Assembly (NCBI GenBank): GCA_020853375.1 | Contig: JADYZA010000122.1 | Span: 1-5,979 of the forward strand | DNA: 5,979 bases | Reading direction: 5' to 3' | Source of the DNA: Verrucomicrobiota bacterium | GTDB lineage: Bacteria; Verrucomicrobiota; Kiritimatiellia; Kiritimatiellales; Tichowtungiaceae | Part shown: positions 1 to 5,979 of the stretch, one piece after another | How the letters are laid out: each line of letters opens with the position of its first letter | Numbering within the stretch: position 1 is the first letter of the stretch | Notes under the pieces: model-generated | Seen by the model: the letters and a program-made list of their open reading frames with translations, nothing else | Database searches by the model: none | Told to the model about the DNA's origin: nothing | Translations under genes and position numbers: made by a program

Positions 1-2601
1 GCATATATCGGCGGATCTCCATATAACTTTAAAGGAATCATCGATGAGGTGAAAATATACCAAGGAGAGCTGACTCCGGCGGAAATCTACAAAGAAACCA
101 CCTCGATTGTCCGGAAGAGCGCACTGAATCTAGACGGTATTCTCGACGAGGCTATATGGGCTGGCGCGACACGTTTTGAGCCGTTTGTGCCAGCTAAAGG
201 TTTTACAGGCGCGTCGACTGCCACCATGACGAATAATGCGTTTATGTTCATGCTGATCAGCAGCCTGACAGGCGGAGAACCCATGGCTCAAACAGCGGGC
301 TTGGTCACCTATGATAATGAGTTTATCTATGCGGCATTCATCTGTGACGAACCGGATATGGCTTCGCTAAAGAAAGATGTAACGGAGAACAGCATTGCAG
401 TTTACAGCGACGACTGCATCGGGCTCATGCTGGATAGCGACAATAACCGAAATGATTACTACCACCTGCTGTGCAATCCGCTGGGAAAATACGGCGCAGC
501 GTTCCGTTCCCAGTCAGGCCAAATCGGGTCCGCCGTGCCGGTATTCAAATGCCTGACGGGTACGAATATCCGGACAAACGGGTGGACTGTTGAGATGGCA
601 ATCCCGTTTTCATCAATCACACTCGACACGGTGAAAAATCCGATTGCGGTCAATCTGGCAAGAACGCGGCGTTCCAGCCTGAGAAAGATTGAGGAAAGCT
701 CCATCAGCGAAAAGGGAGCCTTCCATGAACCCGCACTCTTCAGGCCGGCTGAGCTGGTCGGCGCCGACATCTCCCCCTATGCGATCGAAATCAAGTATCC
801 GTCTGTCGGCGGAATAAGTTCCACTAGCAATTCACTGAAAGCCGGAATTACGACTTCCGTCAAAAACACCGGGCAACAGATCCGATATTTATCGGTAACC
901 GTCGGCGAAGATGCGGCGGGCAATATTTCCACGTTTGACTTCATCATTATACCTGATGAGGAAAAGGAACTTTCCGTAGAACTGCCGATCAAAACAAACG
1001 GGGTGTTCAATATTACGTATCTCATCAAAGAGGATGGAAAAATTATTTTTGATTCAACCTACGCTGTCCAAATCGATGATATCCGCTTCAGCCCGCTATC
1101 TGTTGAAATAACAAAACCATCCTACCGGAATGCGTTTTTCGCAACACAGACCGCCGATGAAATAACCGGCATTTTGTCGCTGCAAATGACTCTGGGCGAA
1201 TACACCGGGAGCACCGCAGATATCCTGCTACTGAACACTGCCGGGGAAACAACGGCTTCGGCAGGAGTTTCCATTATATCCAGCAACCAGCTGTTTTCAT
1301 TGCCGCTGCCAGTAGATATGGCCGTCGGCGACTACACACTTACAGTTAAAATCACAAAAAACGGACTGCAACTCGCCGAGCAAACCGCACCGATATCTAA
1401 ACTTCCGGAAGCGCTTGGAACTGAAGTCCGACTCGCGCGAACAGCTGACGGAACTGTAATGTCGCGCAATGGAACTCCGTATTTCCCAATCTGGTGGTGG
1501 GGCGGGTCTCCTTACGCAGAAATAGCGACAAACGGCGGCGGAGATGGTTTGGTTGTTCAAGTCACTTCGGCAGCTAGTGTTACAAACCTCGACACTCTCC
1601 ACGCTCTTAATCAGCACGCGATTGTCACGTTATATTCCGGAATCAGCGTTGATGCTCTCTTTAAAGACCAGAGCTCCTTGTCACAGGCATCGCGGGACTA
1701 TTTCACAAACATGGTCAATCTCGTGAAGAATCATCCGGCGGTATTGGCGTATTACCTCATTGACGAGCCTGAAGTTAAGGCCTTCGATCCGAGAGTTCTT
1801 GAAGAAGCCTATCAGCTGATCCGCGAAAACGATCCGTATCATCCCGTGTTAATCTGCAACGATTCCGTTGACGGAATACATACCTATAAAAACGCCCACG
1901 ATATGTTTTTTCCTGATCCGTACATATGTCCGCAGACAAACAACACGTTGACCCAGCCGATGACCTATATTTCAACATTCATCGACAATGCGGTAAGTGA
2001 CGGCGGCGGAAAAAAACTTGTCGGAAACACCCCGCAGATATTCAACTACGCAGACTTCGGAAAGCCGAATAATCGCGCGCCGACGTTCATGGAAACCCGT
2101 TGCGCCATGTATCTGGCAATCATTCACGGCGCGCGCGGGTTTAGCCTGTACAAATACGGTGATTCAACCTGGGCGGGCGGAACAAATACGACGAAAAAAG
2201 GCGGAGTTAATTATCCGGACCTTCGCGTTGGAACACCTTTTCTCATAAGCGAAATAAAGACGCTTTCAGAGTCTCTATTGCTGGGACAAACCACGCCAGC
2301 TCAAGCCACGAACTCAAATATACATCTTTTGTTTAAGAAGTTAGGATCCGACTATTATCTTTTCGCCTGCAATGTGACAAACAAGGTCGTCTCCTCAGCA
2401 ATAACCAACCTTCCTGCAGGAATAACGAATCTTTCAGTCGTATCCGAAAACCGAAAAGTGACCCCTGCTGCCGGAAAATTTACAGATAGCTTCAAGGCCT
2501 ACGATGTTCATGTTTACACGACCCGCACAAACCTCACCACGTCGGCAACGCTGGACGAAATCAAAACTGCCATCCTGAACGCTGGCGGCACGTTCTATTA
2601 G
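1..2601 (+). CDS. Large multidomain carbohydrate-active protein (LamG-like end, CBM9-like, beta-sandwich linkers, TIM-barrel hydrolase-like), 5' partial
   Basis: The frame is open from base 1 to the TAG at 2599-2601, giving 866 visible residues. The GTG at 49 is not the start: the 16 codons before it are coding and, with those after it, form the end of a LamG-like jellyroll domain (GIIDEVKIYQGELTPAEI, about residues 12-29). Residues about 42-242 resemble a CBM9/DOMON-like carbohydrate-binding domain: LDGILDEAIW near 44, a DD..GLMLDSD strand near 137, and GWTVEMAIPFSSI near 195. Residues about 243-470 are beta-rich and probably Ig-like. From about 480 to 820 there is a glycoside hydrolase-like (beta/alpha)8 domain: NGTPYFPIWWWGG (490-502), HPAVLAYYLIDEPE (578-591), DPY (639-641), E698/R700 and HGARGFSLY (709-717). 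E589 in DEP is the likely acid/base by analogy with clan GH-A. A terminal beta domain ends near SENRKVTP and AYDVHVYTT. I infer a secreted polysaccharide-binding or -cleaving protein. Substrate and family number cannot be told, and no C-terminal sorting signal is visible. Confidence 0.85.
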   Translation, partial: AYIGGSPYNFKGIIDEVKIYQGELTPAEIYKETTSIVRKSALNLDGILDEAIWAGATRFEPFVPAKGFTGASTATMTNNAFMFMLISSLTGGEPMAQTAGLVTYDNEFIYAAFICDEPDMASLKKDVTENSIAVYSDDCIGLMLDSDNNRNDYYHLLCNPLGKYGAAFRSQSGQIGSAVPVFKCLTGTNIRTNGWTVEMAIPFSSITLDTVKNPIAVNLARTRRSSLRKIEESSISEKGAFHEPALFRPAELVGADISPYAIEIKYPSVGGISSTSNSLKAGITTSVKNTGQQIRYLSVTVGEDAAGNISTFDFIIIPDEEKELSVELPIKTNGVFNITYLIKEDGKIIFDSTYAVQIDDIRFSPLSVEITKPSYRNAFFATQTADEITGILSLQMTLGEYTGSTADILLLNTAGETTASAGVSIISSNQLFSLPLPVDMAVGDYTLTVKITKNGLQLAEQTAPISKLPEALGTEVRLARTADGTVMSRNGTPYFPIWWWGGSPYAEIATNGGGDGLVVQVTSAASVTNLDTLHALNQHAIVTLYSGISVDALFKDQSSLSQASRDYFTNMVNLVKNHPAVLAYYLIDEPEVKAFDPRVLEEAYQLIRENDPYHPVLICNDSVDGIHTYKNAHDMFFPDPYICPQTNNTLTQPMTYISTFIDNAVSDGGGKKLVGNTPQIFNYADFGKPNNRAPTFMETRCAMYLAIIHGARGFSLYKYGDSTWAGGTNTTKKGGVNYPDLRVGTPFLISEIKTLSESLLLGQTTPAQATNSNIHLLFKKLGSDYYLFACNVTNKVVSSAITNLPAGITNLSVVSENRKVTPAAGKFTDSFKAYDVHVYTTRTNLTTSATLDEIKTAILNAGGTFY

Positions 2602-2637
2602 TATTGATTCAACGGAACCAACGGGTAAGCTCCCTGC

Positions 2638-4917
2638 ATGACAAATCCAACACTCGAACAGCGCATTCTGACCCTTTTGAATCAACCGAATTACCAGCCG
2701 CTCCGCCGCCCTGAACTGGCCAAAGCCCTCCGTCTGCGCGATACCGAGCGCAATAAACTCCGTCAGGCGCTCATGACTCTTGAAAAACAGGGCAAGGTTT
2801 CCTGCCTTCGGAAAAACCGCTGGGCCGCCGCCGGAAAAGGCTCGTCCGGAAAAACAATTACCGGCGCTGTGCGGGTCATGGAAAAGGGCTTCGGCCTGTT
2901 CGCTCCCGATGAAGGCGGCGAGGAAATCTATATTGCCCGCGACGACCTGAAATGCGCCCTGCATGAGGATCGGGTTTCCGTCGAACTCTTCCCGAAGTCG
3001 GCACCGGCGCGGCGCACCGGCGGACAATCTCCAACGTTTGGAAACCGTGAAGGGCGTGTGGTTGAAGTGCTTGAGCGCAAGAATACTGAAATCGTCGGAC
3101 TGCTGCGCCGGACTCCGTACTATGCCTATGTCATCCCCGACAATCTGCGACTGATTCAGGATATTCGGGTTGCCGAATGGGAAAAAGGACTCGAAGAAAC
3201 ACCGGAAAATTACAAAGTGGTGATTCAGCTAAACGAATGGAGCGATCCATTTAAGCCGCTCACCGGAACAGTGATTGAGGCGCTCGGCGACCGCAATGAT
3301 CCGAATGTGGAAATGCAGTGTATTCTGCGCACACACGGATTTCAGCAGCACTTTCCGGATGAAGTGCTCGCCGAGGCCGCGCAAATGCCGCACGAGTTGC
3401 GTCCGGAGGATTATGAAAACCGAACCGATCTGCGCAATCGACTGACCTTTACCATCGATCCTGAAACCGCCCGCGACTTTGATGATGCTATTTCGCTGGA
3501 GAAGGTTTCCAAGGGCTGGAAACTTTCCGTACACATCGCCGACGTTGCCCACTTTGTTCCGCGCGGTTCGCTGCTGGACAAGGAAGCACTGCACCGCGGC
3601 AATAGTATTTACCTCGTTGACCGCGTGGTGATGATGCTTCCAACCGAACTCACGACACGCATTTGCAGCCTCAACCCAAACGTCGACCGGTTGGCGCACA
3701 CGGTGGAAATCCTGCTCGACAACAAAGGCCAGATGCTTGGCGCGGAAAGCTTCCGTTCCATTATTCATTCCGACGCACGGCTCACCTATGAGCAGGTGCA
3801 GGCGCTGTTCGACGGCGATGAACACACCGGCATTCCGTCAAACGTCACCGAGTCGATCATGGCCCTGCGGCCGCTGGCCCGCGCCGCCCGCGCACAACGG
3901 ACCCTCAACGGCTCGCTTGAAATCAATACGCCGCAAATCAAGTGCCTGATGGATAAAGACGGGAAAGTTTCTTCCATCAAAAAAGGTGAAGCCAAAGAAG
4001 CGTATCAGCTGATCGAGGAGTGCATGCTGTTGGCCAATGTCGCCGTCGCACGCAAATTAAAAGACGCTCAGTGGCCCGCCATTCACCGCATCCATGAAGA
4101 ACCGGATGACGAGCAGTGGGCGCGAATGGGCGAAGAACTTCAGGCTCTGGGAATCAACTCGATTCCGCTGACTCGTAGCGACATCAACGCTGTGATGGAA
4201 AAAATCGAAGGAACACCGCTCGAATACACCGGCAGCCTCGCCGTCCTGCGCAACTTGAAACGAGCTGGGTATTCTGCTGAAGCCAAAGGTCACTTCGGTT
4301 TGGCCTTCGAGGATTATGTGCACTTCACCTCGCCGATCCGACGCTATCCGGACCTCGTAATCCACCGTCTGCTCGGCGCGCTGGAAGAAAAGAAACCGTC
4401 GCCCTACCGGAGCAAGGATATTGAAAACATCGCGATCCAGTGCACACGCACCGAATCCGAAGCCGATGCTGCCGAAAAGGAAAGTATCGAACTGCGCCGT
4501 GTGGAGTATTACAACAACTTGCTCAGCAAAGGCGCCACCGGCCCCTACGCTGGTTGCATCATCCGGATTCTGAATAAAGGACTCATCGTTGAACTCACCG
4601 ACACCATTCAGCGCGGACTGGTTCCCTTCGCCTCCATCACCGATGACCGCTATGACGTAAACGGCGCAAAAACCCGCGCCACCGGACAACGCACACGGCG
4701 AATGTTCAAAATCGGCGATGTGATAGACGTGGAGCTGGTTAAAGTCGACCTCGCCCATAAATTCATCGATTTCAATCTGGAAGGCCAAAAGAAGGCCACG
4801 GCATTTGCCGCCGGAAAAAAGGTCGGCCCGCGCAGTAAAAAGAAAAAGGTGCAGGTTACTCTAACCGGAGAGCGCCCTCGCGGCGCCAAGCAACAAAAAC
4901 GCCGCAAGCGGAAATAA
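2638..4917 (+). CDS. rnr: Ribonuclease R (3'-5' exoribonuclease, RNB family)
   Basis: This 759-residue protein has the full RNase R layout. It has an N-terminal winged-helix region (about 1-65), two cold-shock-type OB domains (about 73-125 and 140-230), the RNB catalytic domain (about 260-590), an S1 domain (about 633-717) and a Lys/Arg-rich tail (718-759). The metal-binding motif TIDPETARDFDDAI supplies D274, D280, D282 and D283, matching D272, D278, D280 and D281 of the E. coli enzyme. Y325 in NSIYLVDR and the HFTSPIRRYPDL signature (562-573) are also present, so it should be active. The family degrades structured RNA processively from the 3' end in the cytoplasm, acting in mRNA decay and rRNA/tmRNA-linked quality control. 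It is slightly shorter than the E. coli protein (813 residues). The ATG at 2638 is the first start after an in-frame TAA at 2626-2628. There is no clear Shine-Dalgarno sequence before it. It lies 36 bases after the hydrolase-like gene, with no terminator seen between. Confidence 0.96.
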   Translation: MTNPTLEQRILTLLNQPNYQPLRRPELAKALRLRDTERNKLRQALMTLEKQGKVSCLRKNRWAAAGKGSSGKTITGAVRVMEKGFGLFAPDEGGEEIYIARDDLKCALHEDRVSVELFPKSAPARRTGGQSPTFGNREGRVVEVLERKNTEIVGLLRRTPYYAYVIPDNLRLIQDIRVAEWEKGLEETPENYKVVIQLNEWSDPFKPLTGTVIEALGDRNDPNVEMQCILRTHGFQQHFPDEVLAEAAQMPHELRPEDYENRTDLRNRLTFTIDPETARDFDDAISLEKVSKGWKLSVHIADVAHFVPRGSLLDKEALHRGNSIYLVDRVVMMLPTELTTRICSLNPNVDRLAHTVEILLDNKGQMLGAESFRSIIHSDARLTYEQVQALFDGDEHTGIPSNVTESIMALRPLARAARAQRTLNGSLEINTPQIKCLMDKDGKVSSIKKGEAKEAYQLIEECMLLANVAVARKLKDAQWPAIHRIHEEPDDEQWARMGEELQALGINSIPLTRSDINAVMEKIEGTPLEYTGSLAVLRNLKRAGYSAEAKGHFGLAFEDYVHFTSPIRRYPDLVIHRLLGALEEKKPSPYRSKDIENIAIQCTRTESEADAAEKESIELRRVEYYNNLLSKGATGPYAGCIIRILNKGLIVELTDTIQRGLVPFASITDDRYDVNGAKTRATGQRTRRMFKIGDVIDVELVKVDLAHKFIDFNLEGQKKATAFAAGKKVGPRSKKKKVQVTLTGERPRGAKQQKRRKRK

Positions 4918-4987
4918 TCCTGTCCGCGTTGAAATCCGCAGTTTTTAATCGTCAACGGCCCTGACGTAGATTACAACCCCGCGCCTT

Positions 4988-5668
4988 ATGCACATCATTT
5001 TTCAAAAAGGATTGGACGCCGCCCGGAAAAACTTCGGGCCAGGAATACTGTTGCAAGGGTTTGCTCTGGCGCTGGTCATGATCTACTACTTTCATACGCC
5101 ATCGCAACAGTTGCTGCTGAAAGTTCCTGCCATCAAACAACGGATGGGCATCTTTTTCCCAATCCTGTCCACCGCATTTTTTGGCGGCCTGATTCCATTT
5201 CTTTTTCTGGCGGCACGCAAAGAAATTCCCGCAGGCCGCAATACCGCCCATTTACTCTTCATGGTCTGTTTTTGGGCAATCAACGGCCTTGCCGTTGATT
5301 TGCTATACAAATGCCAGGCCTTTCTGTTTGGAATAGAGGTAAACGTCGCTACGGTGGTCAAAAAGGTTCTGTTCGACCAGCTTGTCTACTGTCCATTGTG
5401 GTCGGCTCCGTTTGCTGTCATCGCAATGCACTGGAAAAACTGCGACTTTTCTTTCGTCCGCGCTCGGCAGCAGTTCACGCGAACACTGCTTACCGTTGAA
5501 ACGCCAGCGGTTCTGATTTCGATCTGGGCCGTATGGATATTAGCTTGCGCCATCATCTACAGCCTGCCTTCCGCCCTACAGTTCCCGTTGTTCAATGTTG
5601 TGCTTTGCTTTTGGTCACTTTTATTGACTGCGCTGAGTACTGAGAAAAATAATGAGAACGATTGCTAA
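4988..5668 (+). CDS. Polytopic membrane protein, probable bacterial Mpv17/PMP22-like family member
   Basis: The 226-residue protein is strongly hydrophobic, with about six candidate membrane segments near residues 19-36, 54-75, 86-107, 127-149, 173-194 and 199-216. Its C-terminal half matches the Mpv17/PMP22 pattern as I know it. KKVLFDQLVYCP (125-136) parallels the KK-x-L-x-DQ-x3-x-P element of human Mpv17. The later stretch W180..W183 to IYSLP (190-194), then FNVVLCFWSLLL (202-213), parallels the W-P-x-Q-x-x-N-F-x-x-V-P and W-N-x-Y-L-S end of that family. The N-terminal half is longer than in the roughly 176-residue human protein and matches poorly. Eukaryotic members sit in mitochondrial and peroxisomal membranes and behave as channels, but the bacterial role is unknown to me. 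The ATG at 4988 is the first start after an in-frame TAG at 4967-4969, and no Shine-Dalgarno is visible. Its 3' end overlaps the epimerase-like gene by 17 bases, which suggests coupled translation. The reading frame is secure; the family call rests on recalled motifs. Confidence 0.8.
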   Translation: MHIIFQKGLDAARKNFGPGILLQGFALALVMIYYFHTPSQQLLLKVPAIKQRMGIFFPILSTAFFGGLIPFLFLAARKEIPAGRNTAHLLFMVCFWAINGLAVDLLYKCQAFLFGIEVNVATVVKKVLFDQLVYCPLWSAPFAVIAMHWKNCDFSFVRARQQFTRTLLTVETPAVLISIWAVWILACAIIYSLPSALQFPLFNVVLCFWSLLLTALSTEKNNENDC

Positions 5669-5979
5669 TCAATTTCTGACTGTCGGCGTAAAGGAAAAAG
5701 GTGCCGAGCTGTGCAGCATCAGGGATGCGGACACCACAGAGTATGTTTGGCAGGCTGATCCGGCATTCTGGAGCCGCCACGCGCCGGTTCTTTTTCCAAT
5801 CGTTGGAAAACTGCGTAACGGGCGCTACGAGTTGAACGGGAAGACCTATGAATTGCCGCCACACGGTTTCGCACGTGACATGGATTTCACGCTGATTGAA
5901 CAAACCGAAACATCTCTTGTCTTTCAACTCCTGCCCACGATGGAAACCCGAGCCTGCTATCCGTTTGAATTCATCCTGA
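5652..5979 (+). CDS. Aldose 1-epimerase-like protein (LacX/YphB-type), 3' partial
   Basis: The frame starts at ATG 5652 and stays open to the window edge, giving 109 codons. The features are those of an aldose 1-epimerase-like protein. They are an early GAELCSI strand (17-23), EYVWQADPAFWSRHAPVLFP (30-49), a GKLRNGRY turn (52-59) with R55, and PPHGFARD (69-76). H71 of HGFAR corresponds to the first catalytic histidine of galactose mutarotase. The second histidine and the catalytic glutamate would lie beyond the window. The spacing and the HGFAR form fit the LacX/YphB branch rather than classical GalM. Such proteins interconvert alpha and beta anomers of free aldoses or sugar phosphates in the cytoplasm; the substrate cannot be named. 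The start overlaps the membrane-protein gene by 17 bases in another frame, so the two are probably co-transcribed. Only a weak GAG about seven bases upstream could serve as a ribosome binding site. About two thirds of the expected length is missing on the right. Confidence 0.88.
   Translation, partial: MRTIANQFLTVGVKEKGAELCSIRDADTTEYVWQADPAFWSRHAPVLFPIVGKLRNGRYELNGKTYELPPHGFARDMDFTLIEQTETSLVFQLLPTMETRACYPFEFIL

Noticed and set aside
2434..3027. Minus-strand open frame of 197 codons spanning the hydrolase/RNase R junction
   Set aside because: It overlaps the confident 3' end of one gene and the 5' end of another. No family motif is seen in its translation.
3229..3825. Minus-strand open frame of 198 codons opposite RNase R
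   Set aside because: It is a shadow of the RNB-domain coding sequence and has no independent motif.
4057..4788. Long minus-strand open frame of 243 codons opposite RNase R
   Set aside because: It lies wholly inside the RNase R gene, which has intact catalytic motifs. The antisense translation shows no recognisable domain. Open antisense frames of this length are common opposite codon-biased genes.
4908..4946. Possible terminator after RNase R: GCGGA (4908-4912) could pair with TCCGC (4923-4927 or 4935-4939), followed by TTTTT at 4942-4946
   Set aside because: The stem is only five base pairs with a loop of 10 or 22 bases, it starts inside the coding sequence, and with the nearer arm the T run is too far away. 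It is too weak to call.
4929..4987. TTGAAA at 4929-4934 as a -35 box for the membrane-protein gene
   Set aside because: No acceptable -10 element lies 16-18 bases downstream; the position reads about TCAACG.
5592..5927. Minus-strand open frame of 111 codons opposite the epimerase-like gene
   Set aside because: The plus strand here encodes a clear aldose epimerase N-terminus with HGFAR. The antisense product is unrecognised.

Overview
This window carries four genes, all on the + strand and closely packed. In order they are the 3' part of a large multidomain carbohydrate-active protein (1-2601, open at the left edge), a complete ribonuclease R gene (2638-4917), a small integral membrane protein that looks like a bacterial member of the Mpv17/PMP22 family (4988-5668), and the 5' part of an aldose 1-epimerase-like gene (5652 to the right edge). 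There is no tRNA, rRNA, CRISPR array, insertion sequence or long repeat that I can recognise. The gaps are only 36 and 70 bases, and the last two genes overlap by 17 bases.

The likely source is a heterotrophic, polysaccharide-degrading bacterium of the Planctomycetes-Verrucomicrobia-Lentisphaerae-Kiritimatiellae group. This is an inference from three points: a LamG-like, CBM9-like and hydrolase-like domain string typical of such genomes, moderate GC content, and start codons without good Shine-Dalgarno sequences. No marker gene here settles the taxonomy.

Region by region: in 1-2601 the reading frame is open from the first base. The GTG at 49 that could pass for a start is an internal valine codon inside the end of a LamG-like domain. 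The protein continues through a CBM9/DOMON-like domain, beta-rich linker domains and a C-terminal (beta/alpha)8-type domain with an Asp-Glu-Pro motif. It is probably secreted, but the signal peptide would lie outside the window. RNase R is housekeeping RNA turnover and is catalytically intact by motif. The membrane protein and the epimerase-like gene are translationally linked by overlap. The epimerase would act on free sugars, which fits loosely with the polysaccharide-handling gene upstream. RNase R between them has no obvious functional link to sugar use.

I do not see a clear new multi-gene system. The items most worth a second look are the bacterial Mpv17-like protein and the hydrolase-like domain, where a canonical catalytic nucleophile is not evident.
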